Below are positions 19,325 to 26,993 of a stretch of 28,500 nt of DNA, piece by piece (the stretch's first letter is position 1; each line of letters begins with the position of its first letter). The notes beneath the pieces are model-generated. The model ran no database searches, was not told the DNA's origin, and saw nothing but the letters and a program-made list of their open reading frames with translations. Origin of the DNA: Mesostigma viride. Lineage: Eukaryota > Streptophyta > Mesostigmatophyceae > Mesostigmatales > Mesostigmataceae. The stretch covers positions 505,925-534,424 of the forward strand of contig RPFO01000106.1 of assembly GCA_009746045.1 (NCBI GenBank), written 5' to 3'. The translations under genes and the position numbers were made by a program.

Positions 19325-19677
19325 AGTGAGTGAGTGAGTGAGTGAGTGAGTGAGTGAGTGAGTGAGTGAGTGAGTGAGTGAGTGAGTGAGTGAGTGAGTG
19401 AGTGAGTGAGTGAGTGAGTGAGTGAGTGAGTGAGTGAGTGAGTGAGTGAGTGAGTGAGTGAGTGAGTGAGTGAGTGAGTGAGTGAGTGAGTGAGTGAGTG
19501 AGTGAGTGAGTGAGTGAGTGAGTGAGTGAGTGAGTGAGTGAGTGAGTGAGTGAGTGAGTGAGTGAGTGAGTGAGTGAGTGAGTGAGTGAGTGAGTGAGTG
19601 AGTGAGTGAGTGAGTGAGTGAGTGAGTGAGTGAGTGAGTGAGTGAGTGTGTGAGTGAGTGAGTGTGTGAGTGAGTGA
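19325..19677 (+). repeat. (GAGT)n microsatellite, about 88 copies
   Basis: An almost uninterrupted GAGT tetranucleotide of about 353 bp, with GTGT interruptions only near its right end (after 19645). The purity suggests recent expansion; its true length may be misassembled. Confidence 0.95.
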
Positions 19678-19690
19678 CGAGGACTTAAGC

Positions 19691-19703
19691 TTTATTTATT
19701 ACA
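19691..19703 (-). terminator. Polyadenylation-type signal of the oxygenase gene
   Basis: On the minus strand this reads TGTAATAAATAAA, about 185 bp past the oxygenase stop. It holds both TGTAA and AATAAA. Confidence 0.45.
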
Positions 19704-19885
19704 GCAGCAGGAAAACCAAAGCCCACGGACACTATTTGCTCAGCAGGTCACGTGTAATCAGTGTCCAACCAAACACTGTGTGGACAGGTAATGTTGTATC
19801 CTACTCAATGCAGGATGCTTGTATATTGTTCTGACATGTAGCAGTCAGCCAGGACCGTACAACAAGTGCATGACACTAGCCAATC

Positions 19886-20854
19886 CTAAACGAGGACGGG
19901 GTTCACCGCGTCCTTCACGAGCCCCTTCTCAAGGCGTGCCGGGGCGTAGAAGAAAAAACGAAAGTTATCCCTTTCCTTGTACGCCGCTCCCGCGTGCACA
20001 AGCGCCCCGTGCCACACCAAGACATCGCCGGCCTCCAACACTAACGTCTTCTTCTTGACGTCAGGGCGGGAGCTCATGTTGTCCAGGCCTGGGTACAGTA
20101 TACTGTTCTCCCAGTACACAAACGATGTGCCAGCGAAGGGGGCCACTATGACCGACACGGGGTAGTTCACATCCCATGCTCCCGGGTATCGCGTGTAGTC
20201 CGAATGGGCGGGCTGCTCTTTGCATCCCGCCTTGCTCCACAGAAAGTAGCCCTTCACTGGGAAATGCTTGCCGTCCGGGCCCATCAGGACACGCACCAGA
20301 GGATTTGCGATCCTACGCGCCGGGTCACCCTGATCGAAGGGCACGAAGCCCATCCATCGGTGCTTGTCACCAGAATTTGTCACGAATGCGCGAGTTTTCT
20401 TGTTGTAAGTTACCGCGTTGAAGATCGGCTCATAGACCGTATTTCCAGGCTGAGACATTTCACGAAGCAGGGCCAGTTCTGATGGCATCACAAGACCTGA
20501 TGTCCTAAATAAGCCGCTCGTCCCAAGAGCAATTTGGGCCTCATGCGCAACCGAATCCATGGGTGACAAGGCGGCTCGTTGCCTGCACAGCGTCTCCACC
20601 ACTTCTTTGTTGCGGTACAAGAAGCGCCGGTGGGCGTTATCGGAATCCCGCTTCGCTACTGCCCACGGCTCCTCGGCCTTCACAGCAGCCGATTCTGCTG
20701 CGTACTCCTTCTTCCGGGCTTCTCTGCGCTGCTCCAGCCAGGCGTCTTTGCCCATTTCTTTAATCCGCTTAGCCACGTACGTAGCTCGCCGGGCGTTGGC
20801 ATTGAGTTTGCGATTTAGCTCCTTCGCAGGATCTGGTGGCTCTACAGACGCCAT
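19886..20854 (-). CDS. Fe(II)/2-oxoglutarate-dependent oxygenase-like protein
   Basis: The frame extends 11 codons further upstream but lacks an earlier ATG; the first ATG (MASVEPPDPAKEL) gives 322 residues. The N-terminal ~90 residues are charged and probably helical. The C-terminal half fits a double-stranded beta-helix oxygenase. It has an HxD pair at H217/D219 (PAHSDY), a distal His at 287 (LVHAG) and an Arg at 299 (DNFRFFFYAP), which together would bind Fe(II) and the 2-oxoglutarate carboxylate. LVLEAGDVLVWHG is the strand before the distal His seen in phytanoyl-CoA-dioxygenase-like enzymes. The substrate cannot be read from sequence. Some transposons carry TET/JBP oxygenases that modify DNA bases, but I cannot place this protein in that family. 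It is cargo of the giant transposon, divergent from the kinase, with no visible intron or frame break. Confidence 0.7.
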   Translation of the reverse strand: MASVEPPDPAKELNRKLNANARRATYVAKRIKEMGKDAWLEQRREARKKEYAAESAAVKAEEPWAVAKRDSDNAHRRFLYRNKEVVETLCRQRAALSPMDSVAHEAQIALGTSGLFRTSGLVMPSELALLREMSQPGNTVYEPIFNAVTYNKKTRAFVTNSGDKHRWMGFVPFDQGDPARRIANPLVRVLMGPDGKHFPVKGYFLWSKAGCKEQPAHSDYTRYPGAWDVNYPVSVIVAPFAGTSFVYWENSILYPGLDNMSSRPDVKKKTLVLEAGDVLVWHGALVHAGAAYKERDNFRFFFYAPARLEKGLVKDAVNPVLV

Positions 20855-20887
20855 TACAATGCTGGTACTGGTATGTCTGTCTGACAA

Positions 20888-21160
20888 CCCGCGTGGTATT
20901 TTTTTTTTTGTGGTATGACTAAGTAGATAATGAATTCAGTATCAGTAAATATTTGATGTTTTATAGCAACACACAGTGCGCGAAAATGCTTCCTCTAGGT
21001 TTTGGTTTTGGGCGTACGTTATCGCTCTATGCATTATTTCCGGTGAAATGGGTGTTAGTTTATTTCCATATTATTATCGCTCCATGCATTATGTTCAATT
21101 GCTTTGGGCGGTTCACCTGAAAGTCGGCTGCTCGGCGCTCGGCACTGCCTGTACATGTAC
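20888..21160. other. Intergenic segment
   Basis: Holds a T11 run (20900-20910) and AT-rich sequence, probably the oxygenase 5' flank. No further feature is seen. Confidence 0.4.
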
Positions 21161-21164
21161 AAGT

Positions 21165-21690
21165 GTAAGTGGGTGCACACGGGTGTACACTCCGGGTGTA
21201 CACGGGTGTACACGCCGGGTGCACTTCGGTCTACTGCCACACGCTAAGGCACTGTATGCACTGTATGTAGTGGCGTGACCCACAACGAAGTGGGTGCACA
21301 CGGGTGTACACTCCGGGTGTACACGGGTGTACACGCCGGGTGCACTTCGGTCTACTGCCACACGCTAAGGCACTGTATGCACTGTATGTAGTGGCGTGAC
21401 CCACAACGAAGTGGGTGCACACGGGTGTACACTCCGGGTGTACACGGGTGTACACGCCGGGTGCACTTCGGTCTACTGCCACACGCTAAGGCACTGTATG
21501 CACTGTATGTAGTGGCGTGACCCACAACGACGTTGTGGATCACGCCACTACATAACATATGTACAGTATGCAAGCGCCGACACTTGAGCGTGGCGGTGGG
21601 CCGAAGTGTAGCGTGACCCACAACGACGTTGTGGATCACGCCACTACATAACATATGTATGTACAGTATGCAAGCGCCGACACTTAACCT
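21165..21690 (+). repeat. 121-bp satellite (three copies) followed by 96-bp dyad repeats
   Basis: The 121-bp unit described at 13931 recurs at about 21168, 21289 and 21410. The 27-bp dyad follows at 21517-21543 and 21613-21639, 96 bp apart, with TACATAACATATGTACAGTA and CAAGCGCCGACACTT between them. An inverted partner lies at 24440-24620. Confidence 0.88.
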
Positions 21691-21780
21691 GTTAACTCTT
21701 TATTCGGAGTGATAGTCAACGACCTATATACTACGGACTACCAATAGCTACCGCATATAAAACATGGGCTTTTCATCACG

Positions 21781-21832
21781 CCCGTCGAGGGCGATGATGG
21801 TGACGCTCGTCACCGTCATCGCCCTCGACGGG
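21781..21832. repeat. Long palindrome, 25-bp arms with 2-bp spacer
   Basis: CCCGTCGAGGGCGATGAT... pairs with ...GTCATCGCCCTCGACGGG with a single mismatch. It could extrude a cruciform or bind a dimeric protein. Confidence 0.8.
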
Positions 21833-22074
21833 CCAACATCTAAACTCTTCTATTAATCAACAAAGTATATTACCAATAGCCGCTGCCTATCAAACAGGTT
21901 GTATTCATCACGCGCGTGAACGCCCCGTCATCGCCCCGTCATCGCCCCGTCAGCGCCCCGTCATCGCCCTGCCGAGGGCCAACCTCTTAACTCTTTATTC
22001 GGAGTAATAAAAAACGGCCTATATTGTGAATAGCTGCCGCCTATCAACCAGGTACTTTTCATCACGCCCGTCGA

Positions 22075-22110
22075 GGGCGATGACGGTGACGGCCGTCACC
22101 GTCATCGCCC
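22075..22110. repeat. Perfect 36-bp palindrome upstream of the kinase
   Basis: GGGCGATGACGGTGACGG is followed directly by its reverse complement with no spacer, 102 bp before the kinase start codon. Confidence 0.85.
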
Positions 22111-22211
22111 AGCCGGCATTGCCATACAAGAAGAAGCTCTCGATCCTAGGTATAGACTACCTCGTGTATCATCGTAATTGACAGCATCGAGATCATTCAT
22201 ACCTACCTACA

Positions 22212-23393
22212 ATGGCCAGCTGCAAAAGAAAAATGTCGACCAACAGACAGGACCTGTCGCCGGGAACCCTGTCGGCATTAAGGGCGAGACAGGCTTTTAA
22301 TTCACGGACTTACAGACTGCGTACATGCACCGCTTTGCATAGGGTGTCGCGTGTGTTCAACGCCGCGGACTCGCACGCTCGCAGGGACGTTGAGCTGCAA
22401 ACCAATGCACCGTCGGATTGGAGCATTGCATTGCAGCGGCTGACGAATTATGATCAAAAGGTTTCTCACAGCGCTAGCAAGTTGACGCATGTCATCGCAG
22501 TGAAATTGTCCGGTGACCGGATAGGAAAAGGTGCTCATGGCACGTTATACGCTATCCCTGCTAGCTCGAGTGCACCAGGTGGCGAGGCTACGCTAGTGGT
22601 AAAGCTGGCAAGCCTTCGACGAGACACGCTGCTGGTGAACTACCAGGAGGCTGTTATAACCGCCGTTGTGGCAGTGGCCAAGGAGGCCGGTTTCATGTCT
22701 ATAGCTGGCCCGCAGGTCTGCCCTGCAGTAGAAGGGCTCTGGTCCACGTGCGGTGAAGTAGGTGGTATTGTCATGGAGAGAATGAGTGGTGACTTGCATG
22801 CTGCCCGTGATGCCCCGGAAAATCAGCGTGTTTTCGAAGTTTGCTCACCCAGCGTCCTTGCAGACTGTGCAAAGGCATTGGCTGGCTTGCACGCCGTTAA
22901 CATTATACACAATGACGTCAAGCTCGATAATTTTCTCTACACCATGGCGCCAGGAAGTGCACATCCGATAATCCGTATTGCAGATCTCGGCCTGGCGACA
23001 AGAGGGGGGGAACGGATTTTCACGCATCAGGCTGGTAAGGATCGTCAGCCTCGGTGGCATCCCGCAACAGTGGACCAGCCCGGCATGACAGGAGGGGTGG
23101 TGACAGCGCAGCGAGACCATGATGTGTACTCCTTCCTTGTAATGGTGGTATCCTTGTTTCGGCATAAGGGCCGCGCTCTCTTCGTGAATTCTGTGGATTC
23201 AGGGCTATTTAACTTGTGTCACAATGTCTATTACCACACCAAAAGGTTGGGCCCCCTTGCTTTCCCGCTACCCACGATGTCTGAAGTGGAGGAGTTGTTT
23301 CGCAATGCTCGGCCTTTTGTTTCCAGGCCTTGCCCAGAGAACGCTCCAGGGACACCACGGAACACGGTGCCCCTCCCGCGTGTCAGGGGTTAG
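22212..23393 (+). CDS. Single-exon protein kinase-fold protein
   Basis: The ATG at 22212 opens a 393-codon frame with no intron. Kinase motifs in order: glycine loop IGKGAHGTLY (G105-G110), the ATP-anchoring Lys131 in LVVKLA, catalytic loop IIHNDVKLDNFLY with Asp235 and Asn240, and DLG (Asp258) in place of the usual DFG. HND replaces the common HRD. All key catalytic residues are present, so activity as a Ser/Thr-type kinase is plausible. The ~90-residue N-terminal extension is basic and unrecognised; the C-terminal lobe appears short and ends in a Pro/Arg-rich tail. HND-type loops occur in divergent and virus- or transposon-borne kinases, but no specific family can be named. The palindromic array ending at 22110 may act in its regulation. 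Cargo of the giant transposon. Confidence 0.82.
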   Translation: MASCKRKMSTNRQDLSPGTLSALRARQAFNSRTYRLRTCTALHRVSRVFNAADSHARRDVELQTNAPSDWSIALQRLTNYDQKVSHSASKLTHVIAVKLSGDRIGKGAHGTLYAIPASSSAPGGEATLVVKLASLRRDTLLVNYQEAVITAVVAVAKEAGFMSIAGPQVCPAVEGLWSTCGEVGGIVMERMSGDLHAARDAPENQRVFEVCSPSVLADCAKALAGLHAVNIIHNDVKLDNFLYTMAPGSAHPIIRIADLGLATRGGERIFTHQAGKDRQPRWHPATVDQPGMTGGVVTAQRDHDVYSFLVMVVSLFRHKGRALFVNSVDSGLFNLCHNVYYHTKRLGPLAFPLPTMSEVEELFRNARPFVSRPCPENAPGTPRNTVPLPRVRG

Positions 23394-23650
23394 GACATGT
23401 AGGATACCGTGACAGCAGCTTTGTCGACTTGGATCCATGATCTAACATCGTGGTTGCCTTGGTTTACTTATCGGTGATTACTGATGCCTGTTGTACACAC
23501 GGTGCACATGTCTTATTAATTAACTTATTAAGTACTAAATTATTATCACGTCTTTTGATTGAGTTAGCCAGCTTTTGCCCATGCACACACATGTCCACAT
23601 TAATTAATTATATAATTAAACTCGTGCTTCCACTGGGACATCACGGAGCA
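23394..23650. other. AT-rich 3' flank of the kinase gene
   Basis: Contains TTAATTAA-type words. A segment near 23600-23625 (AATTATATAATTAAACTCGT) recurs as a direct copy at about 24396-24415. No gene is seen. Confidence 0.5.
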
Positions 23651-23654
23651 TTAA

Positions 23655-23928
23655 CCCGGATGGATGGAGGGAGGGAGGGAGGGAGGGAGGGTTTAGGGTG
23701 GAGGGAGGGAGGGAGGGAGGGAGGGAGGGAGGGAGGGAGGGAGGGAGGGAGGGTTTAGGGTGGATGGATGGATGGAGGGAGGGAGGGAGGGAGGGAGGGA
23801 GGGAGGGAGGGAGGGAGGGTGGATGGATGGATGGAGGGAGGGAGGGAGGGAGGGAGGGAGGGAGGGAGGGAGGGAGGGAGGGAGGGAGGGAGGGAGGGAG
23901 GGAGGGAGGGAGGGAGGGAGGGAGGGGT
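23655..23928 (+). repeat. (GGGA)n tract with GGAT and GGTTTAGGG interruptions
   Basis: A G-rich tetranucleotide array of about 270 bp, broken by GGATGGATGG and by GTTTAGGGTGG. The latter contains one unit of the plant/green-algal telomere motif TTTAGGG. The G-rich strand could form quadruplexes. Confidence 0.95.
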
Positions 23929-24325
23929 GCACGCAATCCTACCGGTCAAAGCTATCTACAAAACAGTTCTATGTTCTCTTTGTGATGGTCGCGACCCTAG
24001 GGGTCTTGGTTGGCATGCCGCCCTCGTTTGAAAACACGTTCCTTCCCCACTGCATGGGGCTTGTTGGCCTCTATGACCTGCACAGTCACGTGTCTATTAA
24101 TTAATCAATAAATTCATGACCATGGGCCCACGTGGCCATGTCCATCATCTTTCTCCAAATCACTTAAAGAGGACTAGCACCCCCATGCATGTCCTCTGCA
24201 CATGCGGAGACGCCAATTCATCAGTTTAAATTTTGTATTCAACTCGTGACACGCCAATTAATTAATAAGCTAGTTAATTAATTAATTAATTTTGTGCACA
24301 TTAATTAATTAATTAATAGACACGT
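23929..24325. other. AT-rich interval with TTAA tandem words
   Basis: No gene is supported. (TTAA)n/(ATTA)n runs occupy about 24254-24316. Confidence 0.5.
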
Positions 24326-24438
24326 GCTCCGTGACTCCGCGACGCGAGCACGAGTTTATTTAATTAATTAATTTGCTGCTGGAATACATTAATGAATTAT
24401 ATAATTAAACTCGTGCTCGCGTCGCGGAGTCACGGAGC
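24326..24438. repeat. Hairpin with perfect 33-bp arms
   Basis: Arms 24326-24358 (GCTCCGTGACTCCGCGACGC...) and 24406-24438 are exact inverted copies around a 47-bp AT-rich loop. The stem could be cruciform-forming or the remnant of a small foldback element. Confidence 0.85.
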
Positions 24439-24439
24439 C

Positions 24440-24620
24440 TTAAGCGTGGCGGTGGGCCGAAGTGTAGCGTGACCCACAACGACGTTGTGGATCACGCCAC
24501 CACATACAGTGCATACAAAAGCGCCTTAGCGTGTGGCAGTAGACCGAAGTGCACCCGGCGTGTACACCCGTGTACACCCGGAGTGTACACCCGTGTGCAC
24601 CCACTTACATGTACAGGCAG
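24440..24620 (-). repeat. Inverted copy of the dyad/121-bp satellite
   Basis: The dyad at 24469-24495 is followed by the reverse complement of the CACTTCGGTCTACTGCCACA and GTGTACAC block seen at 21168-21250, ending with CATGTACAGGCAG, which inverts the sequence near 21146. The two oppositely oriented copies bracket the kinase gene. Confidence 0.85.
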
Positions 24621-25415
24621 TTATCATATTATGCGGAAAAGTGTCAGATAAGAGCGCCTACATAAGGGTAGACATGTATTTAAGTACGTGAAAGGCATGC
24701 GCTGCATACTGTTTATCCCCACTTCTATAAATTAAATTAGAAGCTAAGATAAGGAGATAGTTCATACATAGATAGCTGTTGTCCTGTCTTACGTACACGT
24801 GTATGTAATGCGTGCGCCGGACGAGGGTACACGTTCACGATGAATGACATACACCGCGTCCACATTTTTTGGTACACGTTATGCACGTCCACGATTTATA
24901 CTTTACATAATGTGCGAATTTCGCACAAGCCATCGTCAATGATGCTATGCTTTCAGTACATATAAACAGTCCAAGCGAACACATTATATTTCATGAGCCT
25001 GTCGGGCAAAATTAATTTTGGCGTGTATGCCAAATTTTAACACGTCGATATGGCATGGCGGCTGTACGTACCGGTGGCAGCCCTTACGCACCTTTCGTAA
25101 ATACGAGGAAGCCAGACGTAAATAACTGAGGATCGAATTTCAGACTTCTGACTTCCGCCGCATCCTTTTTAACCGCAATGCGTCAGTTCATTATTGGCCC
25201 CTACATCGAGGGTACCCCATGTTTGTTGCGTTTCTCCCCGTTTCTCCCTCGTTGCGGAACCGCAAAATCGGTGAGTGCCACTTGCGGAACTGGCTATGGC
25301 GATTCTTCCTGACCCCGTATCTTTCTGTAGACATAAGCTTTTACGCAACGGAAGGTGGCGTTGGATAGCCCTACACTTCCTTCATATAAATACGTCATTT
25401 AATTTTTTTTGATTA
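24621..25415. other. Right subterminal gene-free region of the giant transposon
   Basis: No coding frame is supported. It contains the CTTGCGGAACT motif (25281) and several CGCAAC/GTTGCG words related to the terminal repeat. Confidence 0.5.
25281..25291 (-). repeat. Subterminal inverted motif, right (CTTGCGGAACT)
   Basis: This is the inverted partner of 7606-7616. Further GTTGCG/CGCAAC words occur nearby (25226-25260 and about 25335), so the right end is enriched in TIR-like words. Confidence 0.35.
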
Positions 25416-25452
25416 GTTGCGTAACTAGTTGCGTTACCGCGGGTTGGTACTG
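25416..25452 (-). repeat. Right terminal inverted repeat (37 bp)
   Basis: This is the exact inverted copy of 7478-7514, ending ...GGGTTGGTACTG before the TA. Perfect identity suggests the insertion is recent or the ends are under selection for transposase binding. Confidence 0.85.
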
Positions 25453-25454
25453 TA
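25453..25454. repeat. TA target-site duplication, right copy
   Basis: TA follows the GGTACTG terminus and mirrors 7476-7477. Removing 7478-25454 rejoins the retroelement downstream of ORF3 with its 3' untranslated region. Confidence 0.75.
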
Positions 25455-25768
25455 TGTAGAGTCGCCCTCATGTTCTGGCCAGTTGACTGGTCGTTCTTGG
25501 TCCTTGGTGCTGATGGGTTTACTCTGTGTGTCCTGCCCAGTGCCGTTCCCCCCGGCAAGGACTTTGTTCCAGGCAGTTAGGGGAACCTACCACCAGGCTT
25601 GGTGCTGGCTAACCCTACACCTCCAGGCGTGGTGGTGGAGACCGTGTGAACTATTGGTGCCTTGTATCTTGGATGGCCTGCTGACTGTGTTAGTGTGTGC
25701 TGGGTGCATTAGGTTTCCTACCCCTTGTTTTCCTCCCTGTGCGTAGGGAGAGGGCTCCCTACCTTTGT
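25455..25768 (+). other. Retroelement 3' untranslated segment after the insertion
   Basis: This lies between the transposon end and the polypurine tract. It has no convincing coding frame. With 7434-7475 it would form a spacer of about 360 bp between ORF3 and the 3' LTR. Confidence 0.6.
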
Positions 25769-25779
25769 GGGGGGGGAGG
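25769..25779 (+). promoter_or_regulatory. 3' polypurine tract (plus-strand primer site)
   Basis: Eight G, one A and two G directly abut the LTR start TGTTACG. RNase H-resistant purine runs immediately before the 3' LTR prime plus-strand synthesis. Confidence 0.8.
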
Positions 25780-26352
25780 TGTTACGTCGCGTAACAATTC
25801 GTTGTAGTTACGGACGTAAATTAGGTCTTTTGCCTCGGTTGTCCCTAGGTTTACGTTTAGGCTCCTACCGGGACATTATTGTCCTCGTAACAGTACTGTG
25901 GTACATTGGGTGCTGTTGGGCGCCGCGCCGCGTACTTTACTAGTGGTCCTTATCCTGTGGTAGAATGTAGTGGACCAGCGTGCATCAGTAGATGTAGTGG
26001 ACCAGCGTGCATCTGTAGGCGAGGGCCATGTCGGCCCGAGCGTGTTGGACCGTTGGTGACCATTTATGCGCGTCCTACCCTTTGTGTGTGCACTCGGCGT
26101 GTGTTAAATGAATTAACACATATAGGCTTGGGTCACGGCAGTGTAGTTGTGTTTCCTTCCTCTATTCCTGGAGTAAACGGGTTTTGATAAATGGTTGTAT
26201 GGCGTATTATAGTAACACTTACGTTAATGCATTGAGATCAGCTCCGTCACGTTCGTCTTTCGCCAGAGGGTTGAGTAGAGGAGGCCTGACCAGTTTAGGT
26301 AGTATCAGGCCCATTAGAGGTAGAGGCGGAGGTAGATATCCGCGGCGTAACA
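25780..26352 (+). repeat. 3' LTR of the chromovirus (end inferred)
   Basis: It starts TGTTACG right after the polypurine tract. The proposed end CGTAACA at 26346-26352 is the exact inverse, giving TG...CA termini and 573 bp. Another CGTAACA at 25886-25892 would give only 113 bp, which is short for this family. A 22-bp direct repeat (ATGTAGTGGACCAGCGTGCA...) lies at 25965-25986 and 25992-26013. The start is well supported and the end is not. Confidence 0.65.
25965..26013 (+). repeat. Two direct repeats inside the LTR
   Basis: ATGTAGTGGACCAGCGTGCA followed by TC occurs twice with a period of 27 bp. Repeated short blocks in LTRs are often enhancer-like, which is inferred here. Confidence 0.7.
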
Positions 26353-26480
26353 GCTACATCCGGAACTGTTCTAGTGAATAGCATTACAATGTACTCCCCC
26401 GGCAGGTGTGGGTGCCCGAGTACTTGGAGTCTGAACACGCAGTGTCGACTCCTATTGGTGCAAAGGCACTTTTGTCGTCC

Positions 26481-26993
26481 TTTTTCCGTGTCCAGTAACG
26501 GTCCTAGGTTGCACCCGCGGGCCGTTCCGGCAACTGTACAGAATAGATCAGAAAGATACGCCGCGGAATGACGCCAGTGCCCGGCAAATGTGAGTCGGGA
26601 ACTGAACAGTCACTACAAACGTCGAAAATCTATTGCTCCACCCCCCCCAAAAAAGCGTTCCGGAACTGTTCGAAGCGAATAGCACTGACAGGATTCGAAC
26701 CTGGGTCCAGAGTCATGTTGCGGAGTGAGGGAGGCCAGCCATCATGGTCCGCACACAAATCTGGCTCGGGTCCGATCCCTGTCAGTGCTCTTCGCTTCAA
26801 ACAGGTCCGGAACGCTTTTTTGTGGGGGTGGAGCAATAAATACTCGACATTTGCAGTGACTGTTCAGTTCCGGGCTCACAAATGATTTGCCGGGCACAGG
26901 CGTCGTTGCGCGGCGTATCTTTGTGATCTTTTCTGTACAGCTGTCGGAACGGCCCGCGGGTGCAACCTAGGACCGTTACTGGACACGGAAAAA
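26481..26993. mobile_element. Foldback/MITE-like element, about 240-bp inverted arms
   Basis: The left arm starting TTTTTCCGTGTCCAGTAACG at 26481 is matched by its reverse complement ending at about 26993. Pairing continues with scattered mismatches and small gaps to about 26720 and 26755, leaving a short loop. No coding frame survives on either strand, and no target-site duplication could be assigned. The inner part of the left arm holds GGATTCGAACC (26691-26701), whose complement is a perfect tRNA-type B box. Transcripts would form one long hairpin, a possible small-RNA source. Confidence 0.8.

Larger units (their letters stand above)
21689..22115 (+). repeat. Three degenerate tandem units with long palindromes upstream of the kinase
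   Basis: Each unit runs from a CTTAACTCTTTATTCGGAGT-like segment through AATAGC.GC.CATCAA to a CATCACG..CGT palindrome block. The palindromes differ: 52 bp at 21781-21832, short CGCCCCGTCAT tandems at 21920-21970, and 36 bp at 22075-22110. The array ends about 100 bp before the kinase ATG. Confidence 0.7.
7478..25452 (+). mobile_element. Giant pogo-like DNA transposon, 17,975 bp, with cargo genes
   Basis: Seen directly: perfect 37-bp terminal inverted repeats at 7478-7514 and 25416-25452, TA on both sides, and retroelement sequence outside both ends. Inside there is a DDD transposase of the pogo/DDE_1 type (14983-18576), the enzyme class expected for CAGT termini and TA targets. There are four further genes (MYND protein, multi-exon orphan, oxygenase, kinase) and a private satellite family. 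Typical pogo/Tigger elements are a few kilobases, so this one is exceptionally large. The main alternative is that a smaller pogo element and other insertions are nested in an unrelated element with these ends. The shared enzyme class and termini favour a single unit, but the transposase-TIR match is untested. Confidence 0.72.
1..26352 (+). mobile_element. Ty3/gypsy chromovirus LTR retrotransposon, 5' end outside window, split by an 18-kb insertion
   Basis: Gag with a zinc knuckle, protease, RT, RNase H and integrase occur in the Ty3/gypsy order (integrase last), and the integrase ends in a chromodomain-like segment, which is the mark of chromoviruses. The internal region runs from the window edge to 7477 and resumes at 25455. 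It ends at a polypurine tract (25769-25779) abutting an LTR that starts TGTTACG. The 5' LTR, primer-binding site and Gag N-terminus lie outside the window, so LTR divergence and target-site duplication cannot be read. The bases between 7478 and 25452 belong to a later DNA-transposon insertion. That the two parts are one element is inferred from strand, order and the TA/TIR junctions. Confidence 0.85.

Noticed and set aside
23685-23765. GGTTTAGGG as telomeric sequence
   Set aside because: Only isolated single units occur inside a GGGA microsatellite; there is no tandem TTTAGGG array.
23616-24104. Frames of Gly-Arg-Glu or Pro-Ser repeats
   Set aside because: They are translations of the GGGA/TCCC microsatellite only.
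25780-25892. A 113-bp LTR ending at the first CGTAACA
   Set aside because: It has the same inverted termini but is too short for a Ty3 LTR; the 573-bp alternative was preferred, though not proven.
26184-26381. 65-codon Arg/Gly/Ser-rich frame at the LTR end
   Set aside because: It lies within the proposed LTR, crosses its edge and has no independent support.
26680-26795. Possible tRNA gene on the minus strand (GGTTCGAATCC with pairing GCACTGA/TCAGTGC ends)
   Set aside because: The pairing is part of the much longer foldback arms, the enclosed length is over 100 nt, the T stem is imperfect and no anticodon arm could be drawn.
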